Source: Mogibacterium sp.
GTDB lineage: Bacteria > Bacillota > Clostridia > Peptostreptococcales > Anaerovoracaceae
Length of the DNA: 64,000 nt
Assembly (NCBI GenBank): GCA_017431685.1
Contig: JAFRKO010000043.1
Span: forward strand, 1 to 64,000
Direction of reading: 5' to 3'
Part shown: piece by piece, positions 32,670 through 41,512 of the stretch
Layout of the letters: the number at the start of each line of letters is the position of its first letter
Numbering within the stretch: the stretch's first letter is position 1
The notes under the pieces: model-generated
The model's database searches: none
What the model saw: only the letters and a program-made list of their open reading frames with translations
Told to the model about the DNA's origin: nothing
Program-made: the position numbers and the translations under genes

Positions 32670-34247
32670 TTATTTCTTAAGCACTACCTTTCCGGCTCTG
32701 CCGCCGGTATACCTGCCGTCCTCCAGTACAGCATGGCCATTCACGTATACGTGCACTATGCCCTCCGGGCGGAAGTCAGGCTTTGTCTCGTCGACCTTCA
32801 TATGATCGAGATCGATGACTGTTATATCTGCTTTATAACCTTCCCTGAGGTATCCCCTCTCAGGGATTCTGTAACGGTCTGCGGTCTTTCCTGTCATCTT
32901 GCGGACTATCTTTTCAATTGGGATACCATACCTCTTCGCAAGTATGAAGAACTGCGGGAACGTCTGGAATGCCGCAATGTTCTGCATGCCTTTCTCCTCT
33001 ACCCAGGCATCGGTCATGAATACCGAAAGCTCGTCGTTCATCAGGCGGTGCACGATCTCGTCATTATAGTACTTGCCGAGATATATGCTTCCCGCGCGGT
33101 TTGAAAGTTCTACCAATTTCAGGTATGTATCAAGTTCTGAAGCTCCTTCTTCCTGTGCGATCTGCGGTATAGTCCTGCCCTCGTATTCCGGATGATCGTC
33201 CGATATATAAGCAACTACCATGTCATCCCAGTCTATGCCCAGCACCTTGCGGTACATGAGAATGGTCAGCTCAAGCTTGCGGCGGTTTACAGGCTTTGCA
33301 GCCTCTTCCCTGCTGAGCTGAGCGTACCACTCAGGGAATACTACCGTTATGACGGAAGCTCCGTAGTGGAACACATAGTTGTCGAATGCGATCGGATTGC
33401 CCGTGTAATGTTCGCGATGGAACGTAGAAAGCATTTTGTCGAGAAGCTTCCAGCTCCTCTGGCCGGTAAAGATCAGGTGGCTGTACTCCAGCCTGCAGCC
33501 TGATTTATGCATTATGTCCACAGCCTCGTCGAGTCCCATCTCAAGGTGTGACTTCTTAGTGAGGAGCGGATAATCTGCGCTTACTATTGAGCATGCTCTC
33601 GGATGGATCGTAACGATGCCGTCATACTTCGCGATCTCTTTCGCAAATGCAATTATCTCATCTTCCTTCGCGTATCTGTCAGGCTCATACATGAATCCCA
33701 GTGATCCGCCGAAAGCTCCGCCTTCCATGGCTTCGCGCACATAGCTGAGCTCCTTTTCGATTTGCTCCGGTGTATACGGAGCCGGATCATAGCCGGTCAT
33801 GCCTGCTCTTACAGAGCCCTGTCCGATAAGGGGAACAAGATTGACAAACAGATTACCTTCAGCACGCTTCTTAAAGTCAGCGAAACTTCCCGGATGCTGA
33901 GCATCGAAAAGGCCGCCGCCTATCTTGTCTCTGTATGGAGTGTCCTCCTCCATGCCAAACGGTGAAAAGCTGCAGTTGCCGGTTATCTGAGTGGTTATGC
34001 CCTGCTCAATGAATGGCTTATAATACTTCTCTGCGTCTTCTCTGTCATAGAAGAAATCGTTATGTGAATGCGCGTCTATAAGTCCCGGGCATATCTGATA
34101 CCCAGTGATGTCAACCGTTTTATCAGCTTTATCATCTATGTTTTCAGCTACCTTAACTATACGGTCGTCCTCAATAAGGACGTCTCCGGCGCAGGGTCTT
34201 CTGCCGGTTCCATCATATATCATTCCGCCCCTGAACAGTATTCTCAC
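32670..34247 (-). CDS. Amidohydrolase, N-acyl-D-amino-acid deacylase type
   Basis: 525 aa. The HxH metal motif appears in LIDAHSHNDFF near residue 60, and QITGNCSFSPFG contains the Cys that takes part in metal binding in D-aminoacylases. Later landmarks are VTIHPRAC and EYSHLIF. These enzymes remove acyl groups from N-acyl-D-amino acids, though the family also includes hydrolases of cyclic ureides. The start is a GTG seven bases after AAGGAGG. It lies between AOR-2 and the lipocalin-like gene; it may release or open an amide or lactam in the same pathway. Confidence 0.85.
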   Translation of the reverse strand: MRILFRGGMIYDGTGRRPCAGDVLIEDDRIVKVAENIDDKADKTVDITGYQICPGLIDAHSHNDFFYDREDAEKYYKPFIEQGITTQITGNCSFSPFGMEEDTPYRDKIGGGLFDAQHPGSFADFKKRAEGNLFVNLVPLIGQGSVRAGMTGYDPAPYTPEQIEKELSYVREAMEGGAFGGSLGFMYEPDRYAKEDEIIAFAKEIAKYDGIVTIHPRACSIVSADYPLLTKKSHLEMGLDEAVDIMHKSGCRLEYSHLIFTGQRSWKLLDKMLSTFHREHYTGNPIAFDNYVFHYGASVITVVFPEWYAQLSREEAAKPVNRRKLELTILMYRKVLGIDWDDMVVAYISDDHPEYEGRTIPQIAQEEGASELDTYLKLVELSNRAGSIYLGKYYNDEIVHRLMNDELSVFMTDAWVEEKGMQNIAAFQTFPQFFILAKRYGIPIEKIVRKMTGKTADRYRIPERGYLREGYKADITVIDLDHMKVDETKPDFRPEGIVHVYVNGHAVLEDGRYTGGRAGKVVLKK

Positions 34248-34308
34248 TTATGTACCTCCTTATTCCATTACGGAGTCAATGAATGTCTTTAACGCATCCC
34301 CTGTAAAG

Positions 34309-35460
34309 TTACTGTTCCGGATCGCAGTATTCACCGTATTCGCATCCTATGCCTTCAGCGTACACCTCGTCGATGAGTGTTTCCTTGCCGCCGAACAGTG
34401 AGCGTTTATACAGTTTCAGCGTGCCTGTACCGTTACCGCCGTTCCACAGTCTGTTGTGCTTCTTGTATCCTGTCGGAGCTTCATACTTTATGTTCAGCAT
34501 ATCTTTCTTATAGCACCTGATCTGAGTATCAAGCTTCGCGTTCTTAGTGGTTTGCAGTACATGCCAGTGTATCTCGTCATCAGTCTCCCAGCAGTCGAAC
34601 TTTGTGCGCGACAGAGTCCAGAACTTTGAGAAATTGAACTCATAATCCTTTCCCTCATAATAGAACTCTCCAAGGAGCTTTCTGTTGAGAGCTATGAAGA
34701 ACACCTTCGGTCTGCCGCCTCCGATGTTGAACACGCTGTTCTCCAGCTTCTTGCCGGTGATCATGCTCTTCAGATTGTTCGAAGAGAGCCACACCCAAGG
34801 GCTCGTGAAATCGCCGCCCCAGTTCTTGTCGGAATAGCCGTTGCAGGTCTCCTCTTTCAGCAGATACTTTGTTCCGTTGAGGATGATTTCTCCCCTGAAT
34901 GCTGACTTCATGCCCTCTGCATGCCAGAACATCTCAAAAGCGTTTATCCTTCTGAAGAACTTGCTTGCGCCATATCCTACATGGAAAGCTATCTCTTTGC
35001 GGATATCGAACTTCCAGCTGATTTCTCCGGCATCGCTCATCCACTCAGGATGAGCTGCTGCCTCTTCAGGAGTAACCTTAATATGGCCTTCGGTATGAAC
35101 TTCACTGCATTTGCAGTCATCAGCTACGATGCTGTATGGAGCATCTGCATGGATCTGTACATCCTTAAGTGAAAAGAATCTGTGCAGCTGTCCCTTCGGA
35201 TCGCCCCAGAATCCGGCATTGACCATAAGATATGACGGAAGGATGCCTGCTTTCTGCTTCTCAGGATCGTTCCATACGATAACAGGCTCGTCCTCAGCCC
35301 AGGCCGGGTTGCATGTAAAGAATTCAATGTAGAATGGCTTCTGCTCGCCTGTTTTGGCGTTCTCTGCTGTCATTGAATGCCACCACCAGTCGTAGCCCTT
35401 CTTTGCGAGCGGTCCCCTGAGCATCCATTCATCTCTGTTGATATCATGAATATTAGCCAT
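34309..35460 (-). CDS. Lipocalin-like protein (tocopherol cyclase/CrtC/AttH-like)
   Basis: 383 aa, no signal peptide. Rich in Trp and beta-strand-like segments (GYDWWWHSM, KPFYIEFFTCNPAW, YSDKNWGGDF, PWVWLSS). The N-terminal part and the NWG motif resemble the two-lipocalin proteins of the tocopherol cyclase, carotenoid hydratase and AttH group, which bind isoprenoid or other hydrophobic ligands. No catalytic residues can be assigned. It follows the OYE-SDR fusion by 13 bases. It may bind a hydrophobic substrate of the locus; the call is from overall pattern, not a firm motif. Confidence 0.5.
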   Translation of the reverse strand: MANIHDINRDEWMLRGPLAKKGYDWWWHSMTAENAKTGEQKPFYIEFFTCNPAWAEDEPVIVWNDPEKQKAGILPSYLMVNAGFWGDPKGQLHRFFSLKDVQIHADAPYSIVADDCKCSEVHTEGHIKVTPEEAAAHPEWMSDAGEISWKFDIRKEIAFHVGYGASKFFRRINAFEMFWHAEGMKSAFRGEIILNGTKYLLKEETCNGYSDKNWGGDFTSPWVWLSSNNLKSMITGKKLENSVFNIGGGRPKVFFIALNRKLLGEFYYEGKDYEFNFSKFWTLSRTKFDCWETDDEIHWHVLQTTKNAKLDTQIRCYKKDMLNIKYEAPTGYKKHNRLWNGGNGTGTLKLYKRSLFGGKETLIDEVYAEGIGCEYGEYCDPEQ

Positions 35461-35473
35461 GTCGGTCTCCTTT

Positions 35474-38400
35474 CTATAGTTTGTCTGCTATCTTGTTTTC
35501 GAGTTCAGCTTTCTTTCTGAGGAAACGTTTCAGTCTGTTTTTTTCAATGCCCCAGTAGACACTTTTTACCTGCGGGACCACCGACATCAACAGCTTTGAC
35601 GGTTTCCATATGCGGCACGGATAGACATGCTTTTTTGCCTTCTCGATCCCGTCTATCATGCGGTCGGCGACGAGTTCCGCTTTCTGTACAGGGAACGGGC
35701 GTCCGACATCTATGCCATTGCCGCCAACGTTGAAGAAGTTGGTTGCCGTAGATACAGGATAGACAGCGGTCACTTTGATATTCTCAGGGGCTTCAAGCCT
35801 GATCTCTTCCTGGAATCCCTTCATGGCGAACTTCGTTGCCGTATATAGCGCATATCCCGGGATTGCCATCTCCCCCATGGCAGAAATAGTGAACGCGATG
35901 TGTCCTTCCCTTCCGTTCAGATGTTCCAGATATTTGGTATATGTGTATATAGGTGAAATCGTGTTGAGATCGAAGATGTGCTGTATGCGGTCCCAGTCTA
36001 CATAGTCGAACTTCTCGTAGTAAGGAGCGCCTGCATTAGCGATGACAAGATCGATTTTGCTGAAAAGCGACTCTGCCTTTTCAAACAGCTTATCAACTCC
36101 TTCCTGCGTGCTGACATCGCTGTTGAACAGCGTAACGTTGCTTCCATACCCTTTCAGTTTCTCTATGGTTCTGCTTGTCGCGAGTACCTTATTGTTTTTC
36201 GAAGGGTCTGCCAGTCTGTCGAGCACTTCCCTGCCGATCCCGCTGGATGCTCCGGTTATAAGGATGTTCTTGCCCCTGATCTCATCCAGCTTTCTTTTAT
36301 ATACCAGTTCCGTTACCTTGCTTATACCACCCATCGCCGCAGCCTCCTTAACTCTGGCAGTTCCAGTTTTTTCAGCTTTGACTCCGGTCCCTTCTTTCCC
36401 CTTTCCTATGTTCATTACTGTATCGTAAGCGCTGTGGCAGGCGTGAGCTATGGTGCCGCTCTTTTCGGCATCACCCACACAGTAAACATTGTTTACGCCA
36501 AGCTCCTTCAGTTTATCTGCAAGAGCGGTCTGAGGTCTGACTCCCATTGCCAGCACCACATAATCCGCAGACAGCATCTGCTGCTTTCCGCTCTCCCTGT
36601 CTTCTACGATCACTCCGCTGTCTTCGATGGAGCAAAGTTTTGTCTTTGTCATAAAAACTGTGCCATACGGTCTGATTCTCTCCATCTCATCATCGATGAG
36701 CTGGAACCAGGCTCCCGGGGCGATATCATCAGCCATCTCTACTACTGTGACCTTATTGCCGTTTTCGTTGAGAAACTCCGTCGTTTCCAGTCCGGTCATA
36801 CCTGAGCCGATCACGGCGACCTTGCTGTTCTTAATAGAAACTTTGCCGAGCAGAAGATCAGGTGCCACTATGACATTTTCCCTGTCAGTCCCCGGTATTG
36901 AACGAGGTCTCAGGGGTATGCCGCCCGTCGCACAGATGACAGCATACGGTTTTTTTGCCTTTATTTCTTCAGCCGTGAGCTCCCTGCCGAGGAATACCTT
37001 CACGCCTTCTTTCTTTGCTGCAGTCATGAGGTCTTCGATCGCCCAGTACAGCCTCTCCTTGTGGCTGCCCGACGATGCCGCTATTACCTGTCCTCCTGCC
37101 TTTTCAGCCTTCTCGTACAGTTCGACGTCAAAGCCCCTCATAGCCATGGTTTTCGCGGCTGTAAGGCCGGCAGGACCCGCACCGATGACTGTCACCCTGC
37201 GGCCTTGCCCGTCTTTTGGCATGTCATAGTAGAGTCTCTCGCTGGCGATGCTCATGTTAAGCGCGCATTCGCCCGGCTTTCCTTCGCCTGCATTAGTCAT
37301 GAACGAGCGTATGCAGTTGAGGCAGCCTATGCACCTCTGTATGTCTTCCGGATGTCCGGACTGAGCTTTCTCAGGCCAGTGCGGATCGCAGATAAACGTT
37401 CTGGCAGAAGCCACGAAATCCTGATATCCCTCCTCGAGCTGCTTTTCTGCCTGCTCCGGAGTCCTGATGACATTGGCGGCGACTACCGGGATGTTCACAG
37501 TCTCTTTTATCGCCTTTGCCAGATGCTTGCGCCAGCCCGGCTCGTAAGTCGTAGGCTCGAGCCAGCAGTTATATGTGTCGTAATTGGCGCTCGATACGTT
37601 TATAGCATCAACACCGAGCTCCTCAAGCCTTTTTGCGATCTTCTTCCCGGTTTCGAGGCCGTATCCCTCGCCGGGTCTTCCTATCCTCTCCATCATCTCA
37701 TCGACTGTGAGACGGACCATAAGCGGATAGTCCTTTCCGCAGCGTTCCTTGATGCCTTTTACAATTTCCTCAAGGAACCTCATGCGGTTCTCAAAGCTGC
37801 CGCCGTATTCATCCTTACGGTGATTGGTATATGGCGACAGGAACTGCTGTATCAGATATCCGTGAGCCCCGTGGAGCTCAACTATGTCTACTCCCGCTTT
37901 TTTGCATCTTTCCGCTGCGTCGATGAAATCCTGCTGGAGCTTATGGATCTCCCTTTTGCTCATGGCATGCATGCGCGCCGCTCCGTGCGGAGCCAGAGGC
38001 TCATCGGACGGCGCCTGCACAGAGAAGCAGATCCCTTTCTCTTCCATGTTAAGCAGCACCGGTGTGCACTTATACATCAGGTCCATGAATTTCGGTACGC
38101 GTTCAGCGACAGGTATCACCATAGGAAGCGAGTTGATCGAACTCGCCAGTCCCTGCCTGCCGGCATGATGCAGCTGTATAGCCAGCTTTGCTCCATGGCT
38201 GTGAAGCTTTCTGGCCATCTCCCGCATCGGTTCTATGTGATAGTCATGGCTCATCGCAAGCTGTGTATATGTAGAAGCTCCCGCCATGTCGTTGACTCTG
38301 CAGATACCCGGAATTATAAGGCCAACTCCCCCTTTTGCCCTTTCCTCGTAGTAATCTGAAAGCCTCGGTGTAACTTTGCCGCTTGGTTCGCCAAGGCTGA

Positions 38401-38479
38401 ACTCTGCGGCTGTCATTACTATCCTGTTTTTTATCTCTACTTTCCCAATATTCAAAGGTGAAAACAGCATGTCGTACAT
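35474..38479 (-). CDS. OYE-type NADH:flavin oxidoreductase fused to FAD/NAD domain and a short-chain dehydrogenase
   Basis: 1001 aa in three parts. Residues 1 to about 360 are an old-yellow-enzyme barrel (LHHAGRQG, HGAHGYLIQQFLSPYTN), followed by the [4Fe-4S] motif CIGCLNC and a later Cys. Residues ~425-690 are an FAD/NAD(P) domain (VIGAGPAGLTAAKTM, VAVIGSGMTGLE). Together these match 2,4-dienoyl-CoA reductase/BaiCD-BaiH-type enone reductases. Residues ~738-990 are a complete SDR with TGASSGIGRE, a Ser in ISAMGEM and YTATK as the catalytic Tyr-x-x-x-Lys. Normal enzymes of this class end near residue 670. The fusion could reduce a C=C bond and the adjacent ketone in one protein. Own promoter likely. 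Confidence 0.92.
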   Translation of the reverse strand: MYDMLFSPLNIGKVEIKNRIVMTAAEFSLGEPSGKVTPRLSDYYEERAKGGVGLIIPGICRVNDMAGASTYTQLAMSHDYHIEPMREMARKLHSHGAKLAIQLHHAGRQGLASSINSLPMVIPVAERVPKFMDLMYKCTPVLLNMEEKGICFSVQAPSDEPLAPHGAARMHAMSKREIHKLQQDFIDAAERCKKAGVDIVELHGAHGYLIQQFLSPYTNHRKDEYGGSFENRMRFLEEIVKGIKERCGKDYPLMVRLTVDEMMERIGRPGEGYGLETGKKIAKRLEELGVDAINVSSANYDTYNCWLEPTTYEPGWRKHLAKAIKETVNIPVVAANVIRTPEQAEKQLEEGYQDFVASARTFICDPHWPEKAQSGHPEDIQRCIGCLNCIRSFMTNAGEGKPGECALNMSIASERLYYDMPKDGQGRRVTVIGAGPAGLTAAKTMAMRGFDVELYEKAEKAGGQVIAASSGSHKERLYWAIEDLMTAAKKEGVKVFLGRELTAEEIKAKKPYAVICATGGIPLRPRSIPGTDRENVIVAPDLLLGKVSIKNSKVAVIGSGMTGLETTEFLNENGNKVTVVEMADDIAPGAWFQLIDDEMERIRPYGTVFMTKTKLCSIEDSGVIVEDRESGKQQMLSADYVVLAMGVRPQTALADKLKELGVNNVYCVGDAEKSGTIAHACHSAYDTVMNIGKGKEGTGVKAEKTGTARVKEAAAMGGISKVTELVYKRKLDEIRGKNILITGASSGIGREVLDRLADPSKNNKVLATSRTIEKLKGYGSNVTLFNSDVSTQEGVDKLFEKAESLFSKIDLVIANAGAPYYEKFDYVDWDRIQHIFDLNTISPIYTYTKYLEHLNGREGHIAFTISAMGEMAIPGYALYTATKFAMKGFQEEIRLEAPENIKVTAVYPVSTATNFFNVGGNGIDVGRPFPVQKAELVADRMIDGIEKAKKHVYPCRIWKPSKLLMSVVPQVKSVYWGIEKNRLKRFLRKKAELENKIADKL

Positions 38480-38520
38480 AGGATTTTCCTCTCATTGAAT
38501 ATTGCTAAATTGTTTACTTC

Positions 38521-38526
38521 ATTATA
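38521..38526 (-). promoter_or_regulatory. Predicted -10 element of the OYE-SDR operon
   Basis: A perfect TATAAT on the minus strand, about 42 bases before the ATG at 38479 and just after the terminator of the upstream unit. A -35 is weak (TTAATT region), so the site is likely but may need an activator. Confidence 0.4.
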
Positions 38527-38550
38527 CAACAACAGGCATATTCAATTAAT

Positions 38551-38592
38551 AAAAAAACACACCCGGAACGGCATTTCAGTTTCCGTTCCGGG
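38551..38592 (-). terminator. Strong rho-independent terminator between the 51-aa gene and the OYE fusion
   Basis: CCCGGAACGG (38562-38571) pairs perfectly with CCGTTCCGGG (38583-38592). On the minus strand it is followed by TGTGTTTTTTTATT. It ends the ECF/2-hydroxyacyl-CoA dehydratase unit 14 bases after the small gene. Confidence 0.88.
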
Positions 38593-38605
38593 ATCCTTTT
38601 CAGTT

Positions 38606-38761
38606 TTACAGTCTGTTGTCACGCGGCATCGTGTCATAGTGCTTCATCATCGGTTTTTCCAGGAGTTTTACGAGTTTTGTATCCAGATTGAACCAATAGA
38701 CCGGCACCGTTACGGCAACGAATGCCAGCGCTGCCGTAAAAACTATTTTTATCAGCTTCAT
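38606..38761 (-). CDS. Small single-span membrane protein (51 aa)
   Basis: Translates as a 51-residue peptide starting MKLIKIVFTAALAFVAVTVP, one hydrophobic helix (about residues 4-23), then a charged tail with KLVKLLEKPMM and ending PRDNRL. The ribosome site AGGGAGGAG lies six bases before the ATG and is among the best in the region. It sits 12 bases after the 2-hydroxyacyl-CoA dehydratase-like gene and 14 bases before a strong terminator, so it is the last cistron of that operon. No family recognised; could anchor or regulate a neighbouring enzyme or transporter. Confidence 0.7.
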   Translation of the reverse strand: MKLIKIVFTAALAFVAVTVPVYWFNLDTKLVKLLEKPMMKHYDTMPRDNRL

Positions 38762-38773
38762 GGTATCTCCTCC

Positions 38774-40318
38774 CTACCAGCTTTCATCGTCGTCAAATTC
38801 CACGAGCGAGGCATCCAGAGGCTCTTCGTTCATCACGCTCTGCATAAAGATGTTCACGTCATTTCGCATCTCGCGCCGTGTAATAGAGGTCGGATCCATA
38901 AGATCCTGCCTCACGCGCACCATCGGTATGCCCCGCTTAAGGGCTCCTTCTTCAAAGAGTCCGTTGATAGCTCCTACACCTTTACATGATATCTGGTCGA
39001 ACATAATTATCATGTCAGCATTGTATTCCTCATACTTCTCCCAGAGGCTGTCGAGCATCACCTCGCTGCCGCCCTTCGTATGAGCACGCATGGTGGACGT
39101 CTGGTAATGATCTGCCAGCCCGCGGAGCATGCTCTCATGACTGCCTGTGTCTATCAGATCCGTTCCATGGATATCTATCATTTCACATACTGACTCGATT
39201 CCCCAGCAGTTGAGAAGCCAGTTGTTGAAGTTGGCGTAATTATTGCATGGAGTATTCCAGAGCACGGCGCGGTGACGTATGGTCTTAGGGCATTTCCCTG
39301 CGGCCACCTGTCTGCGGAGTACCCTGTTTACTTTAAGGTCGTTCTTAAGTGCCAGCGGCTCGCCTGCGACTGCCTGATGTTCAAAGATGCGATAAAGCCA
39401 GGCGGAAGACCCGGTATGCGGTGGAATGTTTGTACGGTTCATGTCCCACTTTTCGAACTTGCATTCGTTCTGCCTGTTCCAGATCTCGCATCCCTCTTTG
39501 AATGCGTCCCAGTCGAATCTGCATCCCGTGTGTTCTTCGAGGAATGCGATCGCAGATCTGATCTCTTCAACTGCATAATCCTGCACTTCATCCTCTTTCC
39601 AGCGGAGAGGCACATTCAGCACCTGCGACGGGAGTCCTATGCGACGCTCCTGCAGCATGGTAGTCATGATGCTTCCGTCACAGGGCATGTTGGATGTAAG
39701 CATGCAGCAGCCTATCTTAGGAAAGTCATCCTCTATAGCCAGTCCCGCCTCGAATGATGGGAGCGGGCAGACATCTGCCGGAAGCCCGTGCAGCTCGGAC
39801 TGCTCTATATAGTGCACAGGGCTGTGCTGGTTTATGAGGGACGGCAGGTACATAGGGTATTCCTGGAAGAGTATCATCTTGCAGTCAGGAAAACCCTTTC
39901 CCAGCAAATTCGGCAGAAGCTCATCCACGCATATGATTTTCCTGTTTAATTCCTCAGCTCTTTTGCTTCCCGGATGCAGATGCATGTCTGCGCTGAATAT
40001 GGTGGTGAGTGTTTTAGTGACATCACTGGCCAGGTAGTTGAGGTTGTTCCTGGCACCTCTAAGGCCGGCGCCTCTTTGCCCCTCACAGAGTCTGTCGAAA
40101 AAAGATGGTACAGTAAGGTATGAGAACATCCATCTGTATCTGAACAATGCCTTTACATTCTGCACCGGATGGGCTGCTGCCCATTTTATAAGTATTCCCC
40201 AGAGGCGGCACCACTGCAGGTAGTCATAAGCGGTGTCACGCCCGCCGCGCCACTCTCTGTGTTTCTGTATCGCGGTCTTGTCTTTCAGATTGTCAGCTGC
40301 GCCTTTTTTCTTCTTCAT
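38774..40318 (-). CDS. 2-hydroxyacyl-CoA dehydratase / benzoyl-CoA reductase-like family subunit (514 aa)
   Basis: 514 aa. Belongs to the HgdA/BcrC-BadD-type family by its segment pattern: GCCMLTSNMPCDGS, IRHRAVLWNTPC, a late IIMFDQISCKG, and conserved cysteines that could ligate a [4Fe-4S] cluster. These subunits pair with a second homologous subunit and need an ATP-dependent activator (HgdC type), not seen in the window. Substrate not deducible: 2-hydroxyacyl-CoA dehydration or ring/enoyl reduction are both possible. It overlaps the partner gene by 4 bases and is longer than the usual 400-430 aa, with a basic N-terminal extension. Confidence 0.8.
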   Translation of the reverse strand: MKKKKGAADNLKDKTAIQKHREWRGGRDTAYDYLQWCRLWGILIKWAAAHPVQNVKALFRYRWMFSYLTVPSFFDRLCEGQRGAGLRGARNNLNYLASDVTKTLTTIFSADMHLHPGSKRAEELNRKIICVDELLPNLLGKGFPDCKMILFQEYPMYLPSLINQHSPVHYIEQSELHGLPADVCPLPSFEAGLAIEDDFPKIGCCMLTSNMPCDGSIMTTMLQERRIGLPSQVLNVPLRWKEDEVQDYAVEEIRSAIAFLEEHTGCRFDWDAFKEGCEIWNRQNECKFEKWDMNRTNIPPHTGSSAWLYRIFEHQAVAGEPLALKNDLKVNRVLRRQVAAGKCPKTIRHRAVLWNTPCNNYANFNNWLLNCWGIESVCEMIDIHGTDLIDTGSHESMLRGLADHYQTSTMRAHTKGGSEVMLDSLWEKYEEYNADMIIMFDQISCKGVGAINGLFEEGALKRGIPMVRVRQDLMDPTSITRREMRNDVNIFMQSVMNEEPLDASLVEFDDDESW

Positions 40319-41511
40319 TTATCGCCGCCTCCTCTCTGAATCCTCTTAATCTCAAGGCTCTCAACAAATGCCTGCATGCGCGTTGCGAGCTGACCCGAGC
40401 CTCTGACTACATACTCGCGGTCGATGCCGAGAGTAGGTATACCGTATTCATTCTGAAATACCTGTGCATTGAGCGTGCGCTCATAGCCCCAGAAGTCGCA
40501 GAACTTTGCCTGCTCTATCACAATACCGTCCGCTTTGTATTCGCGGACAAGATCGCGTATGGTATCGCGGCGCTGCATGATCTTCTCCTGCGACATGAAG
40601 CGCGGGCACTGGTTTGTTTCCAGATAGAAGCGGCACACCTGGCCGAGAGCCGGCTCGTCCTCTGTAAGCGGGATCTGCTGACGTCCCGGGATCGAGCCGA
40701 AACAGTATCTGTCAGCCGCAACATAGCATCGTGCATTCTCCATTATCTCTGAGAAGCCGTAGTCGTCGAGCTCGCTGCCTACCACTACAACACGTGCCCT
40801 CCAGCGGTTCTGTGCATCAGCTTCCCTCATGCGGAGGTCTTCCAGAGTCTCGCGCAGATAAGGAAGTATGCGCGAAGTCGGGCTGGCATAGCTTATCAGC
40901 GACAGTATGTGAAACTCCCTCGGAGTGATCCTCGGGTTATCTTCTTTTCTCATCTCCGATATCTCCTCGAAGATGGCGCACATTTCATTATGCTCATTTA
41001 CGGCTGCCCGTATGGCTTCATCGGATATATCAACACCGTACCTGTCTGCGAGCGGCTTCAGCAGGTGCTCCCTGATCTGCTCTGTATAAAGCTTATTGCC
41101 ATGCGGACTGATCTTGAACGGAGCGTCTATTATGCCCCATCCAAAGCGCGGATTGTTTATGAGCTCCAGATCGCGGATGTTCTCCACCACCCTTACCATC
41201 TGCTGACAGGTATCTGAGCTAGCATAAAAATCCAGATAGTTCATACCGCCTTCAAAAGCACGCTCAAAAAGAGCACGCGTATAGCCGCAGATAAAGCTCG
41301 ACATATAATACTGGCTTATGTCGAGCGATCCGGTGTTAGGCGCGCGCAGGCGTACTGAAAACGCTTTTCCGCAGTTGAGGAGTACTTCGGGCACATAAAA
41401 GCATGTGTATCCCACAGCAACTCCTCCCGCTTCTTTCTCCTGCAGAACAAGCTCATTAGCTGTCTGTTCCAGAAGGTCTTCATAGTAATGAATGTGCTTC
41501 AGATCTTTCAT
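40315..41511 (-). CDS. 2-hydroxyacyl-CoA dehydratase family subunit (398 aa)
   Basis: 398 aa, HgdB/BcrB-like. Landmarks are the N-terminal VGYTCFYVPEVLL, the central DTCQQMVRVVENI, EQAKFCDFWGYER (cluster Cys) and the C-terminal IPTLGIDREYV...SGQLATRMQAFVE, all typical of this family. It pairs with the 514-aa subunit in the next gene; the two would form a heterodimer with one cluster each. Placed in the same unit as an ECF transporter and EamA permease. Confidence 0.87.
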   Translation of the reverse strand: MKDLKHIHYYEDLLEQTANELVLQEKEAGGVAVGYTCFYVPEVLLNCGKAFSVRLRAPNTGSLDISQYYMSSFICGYTRALFERAFEGGMNYLDFYASSDTCQQMVRVVENIRDLELINNPRFGWGIIDAPFKISPHGNKLYTEQIREHLLKPLADRYGVDISDEAIRAAVNEHNEMCAIFEEISEMRKEDNPRITPREFHILSLISYASPTSRILPYLRETLEDLRMREADAQNRWRARVVVVGSELDDYGFSEIMENARCYVAADRYCFGSIPGRQQIPLTEDEPALGQVCRFYLETNQCPRFMSQEKIMQRRDTIRDLVREYKADGIVIEQAKFCDFWGYERTLNAQVFQNEYGIPTLGIDREYVVRGSGQLATRMQAFVESLEIKRIQRGGGDK

Positions 41512-41512
41512 A

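Noticed and set aside
37061-38359. A 432-codon plus-strand frame opposite the OYE fusion.
   Set aside because: Shadow of a well-supported gene; Cys/Arg/His-rich translation with no domain.
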